DNA of 5,206 nt from Treponema sp. (lineage in GTDB: Bacteria; Spirochaetota; Spirochaetia; Treponematales; Treponemataceae): assembly GCA_016282455.1 (NCBI GenBank), contig JAEEKM010000223.1:1-5206 (forward strand), in the 5' to 3' direction. The notes under the pieces were generated by a model that was given only the letters and a program-made list of their open reading frames with translations, made no database searches and had not been told where the DNA came from. A program made the position numbers and the translations under genes. Numbering within the stretch: position 1 is the first letter of the stretch; each line of letters starts with the position of its first letter. Shown here piece by piece: positions 1 to 5,206 of this stretch.

Positions 1-867
1 ATTCATGCAAAGAACGTAAAGCTTGATGATGATGTTGACTTTGATTCCCTTGCCCACGGAACAATCGGTTTTGCAGGAGCAGATCTTGCAAACGTTGTAA
101 ACGAAGCTGCCCTTCTTGCAGTGCGCAACAAGCACACAAAAGTTTCTATGTCTGACTTTAACGATGCCATAGACAAAGTGAGCATTGGCCTTAAGAAAAA
201 GACCCGTACTGAAAACGAAAAGGAACGCCGCCTTGTGGCAGTGCATGAAACGGGACACGCACTTGTGGGAGCCTTTACACCGGGTTATCCGCCCGTTAAT
301 AAGATTACGGTTGTTCCCCGTTCCAACGGCATTGGTGGTTTTACCCAGTACCGCGAAGAAGAGGAAAAGAATCACCGTACCAAAACTGACATCATAAATG
401 AAGTAGACACCCTGCTTGGTGGCCGTGCCGAAGAAGAAGTTATTCTGGGTGATATCTCCACAGGTGCTGCAAATGATATCAGCCGTGCAACAGGTCTTTT
501 AAAGAGCATGATTTGTGACTACGGTATGAGTGACCGCTTTAAGAACATGGTGCTTGGAAAAAGCGGAAGAGGCTATTCCGGCCCCCAGGAACCAGAACTT
601 GTACGAGAGTATAGTGAGGAAACTCAGAACTACATTGACCAGCAGATTGCCAGCATTCTTGATCAGCGTTACCTTCATGTGAAGGAGCTTCTTGTATGTC
701 ACGGTGAACTGCTTGAGTATGTGTCAAAACTTCTGCAGGAAAGAGAAACCCTTGACGGAAAAGAGTTTGCAGACATTGTTAAGGCTGAATCCCACTGTGC
801 AGAACTTACCCGGTCCGCACAGTCAGAGCAGCCCGCAACAACAGAGGAAAGCGGTACACAGTCCTGA
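1..867 (+). CDS. ftsH: FtsH ATP-dependent zinc metalloprotease, C-terminal part (5' end outside window)
   Basis: Frame 1 is open from the first base to TGA at 865-867, giving 288 residues with no start in the window. The first ATG in frame, at 148, falls in mid-domain and is not the start. The fragment opens in the AAA+ helical lid, with the FtsH-typical GFAGADLANVVNEAALLA at residues 24-41. The M41 peptidase domain follows: HETGH at residues 82-86 supplies two zinc-ligand histidines and the catalytic glutamate, and TGAAND, ending at Asp159, supplies the third ligand. GGRAEEE at 140-146 is also characteristic. The family is a membrane-anchored hexamer that uses ATP to extract and degrade membrane and short-lived cytosolic proteins. 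The missing part would carry the two membrane helices, Walker A and B and the arginine fingers. The tail from about residue 268 is polar, low in complexity and probably disordered. The gene converges on mntP and no sequence links it functionally to the opposing operon. The identification is very secure. Confidence 0.97.
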   Translation: MHAKNVKLDDDVDFDSLAHGTIGFAGADLANVVNEAALLAVRNKHTKVSMSDFNDAIDKVSIGLKKKTRTENEKERRLVAVHETGHALVGAFTPGYPPVNKITVVPRSNGIGGFTQYREEEEKNHRTKTDIINEVDTLLGGRAEEEVILGDISTGAANDISRATGLLKSMICDYGMSDRFKNMVLGKSGRGYSGPQEPELVREYSEETQNYIDQQIASILDQRYLHVKELLVCHGELLEYVSKLLQERETLDGKEFADIVKAESHCAELTRSAQSEQPATTEESGTQS

Positions 868-880
868 AGTTGAACTTGTC

Positions 881-901
881 ACCCTGAACTTGATTCAGGG
901 T
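881..901. repeat. Short perfect hairpin between convergent ftsH and mntP
   Basis: ACCCTGAA (881-888) and TTCAGGGT (894-901) are perfect reverse complements around the 5-base loop CTTGA. The octamer TGAACTTG also occurs just upstream at 871-878 and again at 885-892. AAGTT-G-AACTT forms a further small palindrome at 867-877. The stem is symmetric, so it folds in transcripts from both strands. It begins 13 bases after the ftsH stop and 10 bases beyond the mntP stop. On the plus strand it is followed only by CTTATTT, and on the minus strand by no U-run, so it is a weak canonical terminator. It may protect 3' ends, or it may be one copy of a dispersed palindromic repeat. The GTCACCCTGAACTTG-type sequence resembles short repeats I recall from many genomes, but other copies cannot be seen here. 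Confidence 0.75.
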
Positions 902-911
902 CTTATTTAAC

Positions 912-1490
912 CTAAAAACCAATAATGCCGAGGTGGCTGAGGAGAATCTTTATTCCAATCAGAATAAGAATTATTCCTCCTGCAACCTCGGCTTTTTTTT
1001 CAAACCGTTCGCCGGCAAGGGCTCCAACTTTTACTCCCGCCGCAGAAAAAATAAAAGTTACAAGACAGATAAAAAGACAGCTCATGAGGGTAGGAATAAA
1101 TCCGTCTAAAAGAAGACCAAAGGTTATTCCCACCGCAAGGGCATCTATGCTGGTGGCAATTGCCATAAGAAGCATGGTTTTAAAACCAAAGGAGTCATCC
1201 ACTTTTTCTTCTTCTTTTGAAAAGAGTGCTTCCCGAAGCATGTTAAGCCCGATAAGCACAAGTAATGCAAAGGCAATCCAGTGATCGATGCTTTCAATGT
1301 AAACCCGGAAGCGGGAGCCCAGAAACCAGCCGGTTAAAGGCATGAGTCCCTGAAAGCCCCCAAACCAGGCGCCTGCAATAAGCATTTCTTTGAGGGTAAC
1401 TTTTTTTACCGCAAGTCCCTTACAGATTGAAACTGCAAATGCGTCCATTGAAAGTCCGACTGCAATCAGCACAAGTTCCCAAAATGCCAT
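912..1490 (-). CDS. mntP: MntP-family manganese efflux pump (DUF204/YebN type)
   Basis: The 192-residue protein matches the usual length of MntP, an inner-membrane protein that exports Mn2+ and protects against manganese excess. The family's internal duplication is visible. The first half has GLSMDAFAVS at residues 12-21 and the second has ATSIDALAVG at 112-121. Each repeat carries the conserved membrane aspartate, Asp16 and Asp116. About six hydrophobic segments are present, roughly at 3-23, 36-58, 70-88, 104-128, 133-157 and 168-190. A charged cytosolic-type linker rich in Glu and Lys lies at 91-98. The ATG at 1490 is preceded by AAGGTGG (1498-1504) at a 7-base spacing. The gene starts 21 bases after the permease stop on the same strand, so it is probably the distal gene of the ABC operon. 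The gap is too small for a yybP-ykoY manganese riboswitch, which commonly precedes mntP. The stop is TAG at 912-914. Confidence 0.93.
   Translation of the reverse strand: MAFWELVLIAVGLSMDAFAVSICKGLAVKKVTLKEMLIAGAWFGGFQGLMPLTGWFLGSRFRVYIESIDHWIAFALLVLIGLNMLREALFSKEEEKVDDSFGFKTMLLMAIATSIDALAVGITFGLLLDGFIPTLMSCLFICLVTFIFSAAGVKVGALAGERFEKKAEVAGGIILILIGIKILLSHLGIIGF
927..1000 (+). terminator. Putative intrinsic terminator of ftsH, nested antisense in the mntP 3' end
   Basis: GCCGAGGT (927-934) pairs perfectly with ACCTCGGC (985-992), and TTTTTTTT follows at once (993-1000). Inside this stem, GGAGAAT (941-947) can pair with ATTCCTCC (973-980) with one bulged base, and CTTTATT can pair with AATAAG nearer the loop. 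The result is a long imperfect hairpin. A stem followed directly by a T-run is the layout of a Rho-independent terminator for plus-strand transcription, and it lies about 60 bases after the ftsH stop. The same bases encode the last part of MntP on the other strand. The distal arm and T-run are antisense to the codons for Lys-Lys-Ala-Glu-Val. Termination here is inferred, and the long, partly unpaired interior is a weakness. Confidence 0.55.
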
Positions 1491-1511
1491 CCTGATGCCA
1501 CCTTACAAAAA

Positions 1512-2855
1512 TTATTTTACTGACCGCAGTGCTTCTGCCGGAGAAAGTTTTGCCGCTTTTTTTGCAGTACCTCTTACCGCAAGGGCTGTGAGGGCTACCA
1601 TGAGAATATACTGAACAAAAGTTGTGGCAAAAGAAATCTTAAAACTGATGTGACCGTTCCTTAAAAAGAATTCAACATCAGCATTGTTGATTTTAAATAT
1701 TCCCAGAAAGAGCATGAATAATACTGCCGCAATAAAACCTGCCGCAGCCGCAAGAAGACTTAAGATGACTGCTTTGTAAGTGAAAACCTTACCTGTGTCT
1801 TTTCCACTCATGCCAAGAGCCCGCATTGTTCCAATCTCCCTGATTCTTTCGTAGAGAACCATGCGGTATGTGTTTGAAACTCCAACCATGGCAATGAGAA
1901 GAATTACAATGAGGATGACGGTTGTTACCGTGTGCACGATGTTCACAACACTCTTTAACTGGGCAGAAGCATCGTTCATGCTTTCTACTCCGTACTTTGT
2001 TCCTTCCCATTCATAGGCGCTGCCCATCATCTGTTTGTCTACGCCGCGGTCAGGGTCGTTAGGGTAGTGTGCCCTTGCCCACCTTAAGTCGCATACTGGA
2101 ACTCCGTCTTCTGCAATTGCGTCCGTAAGTTTAAGTGCAATCTTGTCCTGTTTACGCGGATCATTTAAGTAGATGGAAAAGAAGTTGTATCCTCCCTCCG
2201 GAATACCAAGCAGACTGTTAAGGGTGTCTATGTTCATGTAGGTCCACATGCCGGTAAGAAAACTGGAGTCCCTTGTAATAAGGGCTACGTTAAACTCATC
2301 GATTTCCCTCTGTCCGTAAATGGTTGTGGTTGCATAAAGCACCTGGTCACCAACTTCTACCTTAAGTGAGTCAGCAGTTTTTTTACTCAGAATCAGTGCA
2401 TGGGGATCTGTGTAAAGGCTGTTTACGTCTCCCTTAATAATGGAAAGGCTTTCTATAAATTCCTTGTCTTCAGAAAAATTTCTTCCGAAGGTTTCTGAAA
2501 GAACTTTCTTTCCGCCAAAAATAAAAGTTCCCTGAGCCTGCGTGTAATGGGAAACAAACTGGTAGTCAATTCCAAGTTCATCAACTTTGTTTGCAATATA
2601 GTCGTGGTCACGAATCATCATGACTGGTTTCCCGAGAGTGCCGTCTTCCTGAACCTGTCTTTCTGTTCCTGCAACAAGAACCGTTCCTCCCAAAAGCTGG
2701 GTCATCTCGTACTCAAGATTTGCAACTGCTCCGCTTGTAAGACCGTCAACTGCAGTAACGACAAAAAATCCAAAGGCAATGGCAATGCCAAGAATAACGT
2801 TTCTTCTTTTACTTCTTGTGAGGTTTCTGAGTGAAAGTCTGACTGTTTCCATCAT
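1512..2855 (-). CDS. ABC exporter permease, FtsX/MacB-LolC/E type (second permease)
   Basis: This is a 447-residue inner-membrane permease of the LolC/LolE/MacB class. The cytoplasmic N-terminus has the typical SLRNLTRSKRRN at residues 8-19. It is followed by helix 1 (about 18-37), a MacB-like periplasmic domain (about 40-300) and helices at about 303-327, 361-386 and 406-427. The FtsX-family coupling motif ERIREIGTMRALG (336-348) follows the second helix. The usual C-terminal ending LSPAEALR is at 437-444. There is no lipobox or cleavable signal peptide. A longer reading from GTG at 2864 is possible but unlikely, because that GTG lies inside the Shine-Dalgarno sequence. ATG at 2855 is correctly spaced, with a second ATG directly after it. 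It should pair with the other permease and the ATPase encoded upstream. The substrate is not determinable; lipoprotein release is one possibility, and export of a small amphipathic compound is another. Confidence 0.92.
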   Translation of the reverse strand: MMETVRLSLRNLTRSKRRNVILGIAIAFGFFVVTAVDGLTSGAVANLEYEMTQLLGGTVLVAGTERQVQEDGTLGKPVMMIRDHDYIANKVDELGIDYQFVSHYTQAQGTFIFGGKKVLSETFGRNFSEDKEFIESLSIIKGDVNSLYTDPHALILSKKTADSLKVEVGDQVLYATTTIYGQREIDEFNVALITRDSSFLTGMWTYMNIDTLNSLLGIPEGGYNFFSIYLNDPRKQDKIALKLTDAIAEDGVPVCDLRWARAHYPNDPDRGVDKQMMGSAYEWEGTKYGVESMNDASAQLKSVVNIVHTVTTVILIVILLIAMVGVSNTYRMVLYERIREIGTMRALGMSGKDTGKVFTYKAVILSLLAAAAGFIAAVLFMLFLGIFKINNADVEFFLRNGHISFKISFATTFVQYILMVALTALAVRGTAKKAAKLSPAEALRSVK

Positions 2856-2856
2856 T

Positions 2857-4404
2857 TTATTCACCTCCTTTTGAAAGAGCCTTAAGCGGGGTAACTTTAA
2901 GTGCTGAACTTACAGGATAAATGTTACTTAAAAAACTTCCCGCACTGGCAATAAAAATAGTAAGAATTACAATAAGCGGTGTGGGGCGGAACTGAATCTG
3001 TCCTCCGCCAAGAATCATCTTTGCCACATCGTTTGTAATTGTAAACTCAAGTCCGTTAAAAATAAATGCGATTATAAGGGCAAGAATTGTACCCGTAATG
3101 GCAGATACAATCGTTACAAGAGTTGCTTCCGTAAAGAAGAGCAGGCGCACAAAACTTTTCTCCGTACCTATTGCCCTCATGGTTCCGATTTCACTTGTTC
3201 TTTCAATAATAGAAACTACCATCGTATTCATGATGATGATGAAAACCACCACTGCCAGAACAATCACCAGAATGTTAAAGAGAATGTTTATTCCCGCAAG
3301 AGAAGAAGTGTATGTGGCAGCAGCTTTTTTCCAGTTAAGGGCCCGTGCCTGAATGCCTTCTTCCTGAAATGTTTTATTGAGCGAAGAAATAATGCTCTCT
3401 GCTTCGTGGGGGTTGCTGACCTTTACCTGAATGTAGTGCCAGCTTCCGTCTGCAGTTTTATTCAGCTGGTCTCTAAGGCTTGTGTCTCCAAGAATTGCAT
3501 TAAAGTCAATTTCTCCGGAAGAAAGAACCTGACTCTGGTCATCACTTATCATGTCGCCAAAAAGTTCATCCTCGCCAAAGAGATCCTCTTCATTAAAATC
3601 ACTCATGCTGGTGTCAATGCCCTCTGGCAGTTCCTCTTCAAGAGTGCTTGCGTAGGTGAGGTCACCGAAGGCTCTTGCAAAATCAGGCTTTGCATAAACC
3701 GTCTGGAACATTGCACTGTGTTCGTTTGGCGGAGTGAAAAATCCGACAATCACTGCGTCCCTTACAACGCCCTGTGTGTTTGCGCCTGCAACAAGAACAC
3801 TGTCTCCAACCTTCAGTTCTTCCTTAAAGAACTTGCTGAATTTTGTTTTTAACCTCATGTCAACAAGAATTTCATTTTCCTCTGAATGATAGTCAATGTT
3901 TCTTCCTTCAACAATGTGCTGGCCGCCGAAGGTTTTAAAGTAAGTGTCTTCTTCTCCTGCAAAAAGCATGAAGACAGGTGCATCTATAAAACTTACGCTG
4001 TCGTCGTCAAAGAGCTGTGCAAAATCAAACTCCAGACCCTTTACCATAAGAGCCTTTGCCGCAATAAGTTTTGTTGTTTCAGAAATTCCCTTTGTTCCGG
4101 CAAGTACCTTTTCAACTTTGTCCAGATCGCTTAAAGGAGGAATCTGTGGAATGTTACCCGTAAAGGAAGTTTCGTTTGCACCAAAAATATCTGCAATCAT
4201 TCCTTCCGGAAGAGAAGCCCCTATTGTAATGTCACCTGTGTAGTTTGCACGAAAATCTCTTTCAAGCCCCCTGTTCACGGATTCAAGAAAGGAGTTTCCT
4301 AAAATTACAATTGCTGTTCCAAAGACAATGAAAAGAGCAATGATGATTGTTTTTGCCCTGTGTTCAGTAATGTTTCTGAGGGCAAGTTTTAAAATGACTC
4401 CCAT
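2857..4404 (-). CDS. ABC exporter permease, FtsX/MacB-LolC/E type (first permease, with acidic insertion)
   Basis: This 515-residue permease has the same four-helix plan as its neighbour. The N-terminal LALRNITEHRAKT (7-19) leads into helix 1 (about 19-38). A large extracytoplasmic MacB-like domain follows (about 40-368), then helices at about 371-393, 422-449 and 476-495. The FtsX coupling motif ERTSEIGTMRAIG lies at 401-413, and the C-terminus has LKVTPLKAL at 502-510. It is some 70 residues longer than the second permease. The extra length is in the extracytoplasmic domain, notably an acidic, probably flexible stretch at 256-300 with the repeat-like DLFGEDELFGD at 274-284. The start ATG at 4404 has AAGGAG (4412-4417) at a 7-base spacing, 4 bases after the ATPase stop. 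The stop is 1 base before the next start. It probably forms a heterodimer with the second permease. The family is secure, but whether it is the functional LolE or LolC counterpart is not. Confidence 0.93.
   Translation of the reverse strand: MGVILKLALRNITEHRAKTIIIALFIVFGTAIVILGNSFLESVNRGLERDFRANYTGDITIGASLPEGMIADIFGANETSFTGNIPQIPPLSDLDKVEKVLAGTKGISETTKLIAAKALMVKGLEFDFAQLFDDDSVSFIDAPVFMLFAGEEDTYFKTFGGQHIVEGRNIDYHSEENEILVDMRLKTKFSKFFKEELKVGDSVLVAGANTQGVVRDAVIVGFFTPPNEHSAMFQTVYAKPDFARAFGDLTYASTLEEELPEGIDTSMSDFNEEDLFGEDELFGDMISDDQSQVLSSGEIDFNAILGDTSLRDQLNKTADGSWHYIQVKVSNPHEAESIISSLNKTFQEEGIQARALNWKKAAATYTSSLAGINILFNILVIVLAVVVFIIIMNTMVVSIIERTSEIGTMRAIGTEKSFVRLLFFTEATLVTIVSAITGTILALIIAFIFNGLEFTITNDVAKMILGGGQIQFRPTPLIVILTIFIASAGSFLSNIYPVSSALKVTPLKALSKGGE
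2862..2871 (-). promoter_or_regulatory. Ribosome binding site that decides the start of the second permease
   Basis: On the minus strand AAAGGAGGTG runs from 2871 to 2862. It is a near-ideal Shine-Dalgarno sequence, with GGAGG ending 8 bases before ATG at 2855. It overlaps the final Gly-Gly-Glu codons of the upstream permease, whose TAA is at 2859-2857. It also contains the GTG (2864-2862) that would give a three-residue longer protein, which argues against that start. Placement inside the upstream coding region suggests translational coupling. Confidence 0.85.
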
Positions 4405-4408
4405 CCCA

Positions 4409-5206
4409 TTACTCCTTACCGTAGAAGTCGCTTCCTTCCTTGTATTCGTCGTTTACGATTTTTCCGTCAAGAAGGTGTACAACGTGGTCGCACATGTTTA
4501 CGATTCGTGCATCGTGGGTTGAAAAAATAAAAGTTGTCTTGAGGTCAGGATCCTTGTTCAGCATTTTCATAAGGCTCAGTATCTGCCTGCTGTTTTCACT
4601 GTCAAGATTTGCTGTTGGTTCGTCTGCAAGAATGACCGGTGCTTTTGTTACAAGGGCTCTGGCAATTGCAACCCTCTGTCTCTGTCCTCCTGAAAGTTCT
4701 GAAGACTTGTGGTCTTTCCATTCAGTGAGGCCGACTTTTTCAATAAGGTAGTTTACCCATTCATCTTTCTGTTTTTTTGTAAAATCATCTACGGGACTTT
4801 TTGCAACCGGATTCTTTGATTTAATTACAAGAGGAAATTCAATGTTTTCGTAAACGTTTAAAACCGGAATGAGGTTGAAGGTTTGAAAAATAAAACCGAT
4901 GTGGGAACGGCGCAGTCCTGTAATTCTTTTGTCCAGTTTTGCAGGAATTGACGTACGCTTCTTTTTTTTCTTAGAATCATTTTCTCCGTCACTGGAAACC
5001 CATCTTGAATCTTTTACTTCTGCTTCTGAAAGATTTACTCCCTTATAAACATCTGTGTCACCAATGATAACAGAACCTGAAGAGGGTAGGTCTATGAGTC
5101 CGATCATATTAAGAATTGTAGATTTTCCTGAACCTGACGGACCTGAAATTGCGGCAAACTCACCCCGCTCAATTTTAAAACTTACATCTTTAACCGCCTG
5201 AACTTC
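4409..5206 (-). CDS. ABC exporter ATPase, LolD/MacB type (N-terminus outside window)
   Basis: The frame is open to the window edge, giving 265 residues in view and lacking only a short N-terminus including the start. Walker A GPSGSGKS is at residues 22-29, the Q-loop glutamine in GFIFQ is Gln108, the signature LSGGQ is at 171-175, Walker B VILADE is at 191-196, the D-loop LDS is at 201-203 and the switch histidine in FSTHD is His231. All catalytic elements are intact. An ATG at 5107 is internal and would remove Walker A, so it is not the start. The FQTFNLIPVLNVYENIEFPL stretch after the Q-loop is typical of the LolD/MacB group. Unusually, Walker A Lys to Q-loop Gln spans 80 residues, against 46 in E. 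coli LolD as I recall it. The excess is a polar insert (about 64-97) with five consecutive lysines at 79-83. The protein powers the two downstream permeases from the cytoplasmic face. The promoter must lie upstream, beyond the window. Confidence 0.95.
   Translation of the reverse strand, partial: EVQAVKDVSFKIERGEFAAISGPSGSGKSTILNMIGLIDLPSSGSVIIGDTDVYKGVNLSEAEVKDSRWVSSDGENDSKKKKKRTSIPAKLDKRITGLRRSHIGFIFQTFNLIPVLNVYENIEFPLVIKSKNPVAKSPVDDFTKKQKDEWVNYLIEKVGLTEWKDHKSSELSGGQRQRVAIARALVTKAPVILADEPTANLDSENSRQILSLMKMLNKDPDLKTTFIFSTHDARIVNMCDHVVHLLDGKIVNDEYKEGSDFYGKE
4412..4417 (-). promoter_or_regulatory. Ribosome binding site of the first permease, inside the ATPase 3' end
   Basis: AAGGAG on the minus strand consists of the last two sense codons (Lys-Glu) of the ATPase. 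It lies directly before the TAA stop (4411-4409) and 7 bases before ATG at 4404. This supports that start and suggests translational coupling of ATPase and permease, giving matched subunit amounts. Confidence 0.8.

Noticed and set aside
121..867. Reading the left-hand gene as a complete 248-residue protein starting at GTG 121.
   Set aside because: The frame is open upstream to base 1 and the upstream residues match the FtsH AAA+ lid. Position 121 is in mid-domain, so the gene is a fragment cut by the window edge and is not a short stand-alone protease.
925..1284. 119-codon open frame on the plus strand opposite mntP.
   Set aside because: It is antisense to a well-conserved gene, its arginine- and proline-rich composition is what antisense reading of a membrane protein gives, and its beginning overlaps the putative terminator.
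1396..1411. GGTAA and TTACC flanking a T-rich loop inside mntP, considered as a hairpin.
   Set aside because: The stem is only five AT-rich base pairs within coding sequence, which is expected by chance.
3217..3251. ATGATGATGATGA-type short repeat near 3231-3243 considered as a microsatellite.
   Set aside because: On the coding strand it is simply the Ile-Ile-Ile codons of a permease transmembrane helix (residues about 389-391), with only four units.
3406..3852. 148-codon open frame on the plus strand opposite the first permease.
   Set aside because: It lies wholly antisense to a confidently identified permease, is cysteine-rich and of odd composition, matches no family I recognise and has no convincing ribosome site. 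It is a shadow frame.
4962..4969. Run of eight A on the minus strand, including an AAAAAAG heptamer like a dnaX slippery site, in the ATPase gene.
   Set aside because: The zero frame continues through all remaining ABC motifs to a sensible stop. The -1 frame has no recognisable product and soon meets a stop, and I saw no clear stimulatory stem. It is explained by the lysine-rich insert.

Overview
The window holds the 3' end of one plus-strand gene facing a tightly packed four-gene minus-strand operon. All five genes are recognisable, and no stretch longer than about 50 bases lies outside a gene. Base composition is moderate, with many AT-ending codons and clear AGGAGG-type ribosome sites. A LolCDE/MacB-like exporter points to an organism with an outer membrane. 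The overall look, including a GTCACCCTGAACTTG-type hairpin, reminds me of a host-associated Treponema-like spirochaete, but that taxonomy is an inference from memory and is not proven by the sequence.

Layout. Positions 1-867 (+) encode the C-terminal 288 residues of the membrane AAA protease FtsH, including the zinc-binding HETGH motif. Positions 868-911 are a short convergent gap with a perfect 8-bp hairpin. Positions 912-1490 (-) encode an MntP-type manganese efflux protein. Positions 1512-2855 (-) and 2857-4404 (-) encode two four-helix FtsX/MacB-type ABC permeases. Positions 4409-5206 (-) encode their ATPase, whose N-terminus lies beyond the window. An extended inverted repeat followed by eight T (927-1000) looks like the intrinsic terminator of ftsH and sits inside the 3' end of mntP.

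How the genes work together. The minus-strand order is ATPase, permease, permease, mntP, with gaps of 4, 1 and 21 bases. The first two Shine-Dalgarno sites lie inside the preceding gene's last codons, so the three ABC genes are very probably co-transcribed and translationally coupled. They would form one complex: an ATPase dimer and two different permeases with large extracytoplasmic domains. Such complexes act on substrates in or at the outer face of the inner membrane, such as lipoproteins or amphipathic molecules, rather than by ordinary pore transport. The substrate cannot be read from this window. MntP appears to be carried as the last gene of that operon.

I see no undescribed biological system here. 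The points most worth a second look are a lysine-rich insertion between Walker A and the Q-loop of the ATPase, an acidic insertion in the first permease, the linkage of mntP to the exporter, and the ftsH terminator embedded antisense in mntP.
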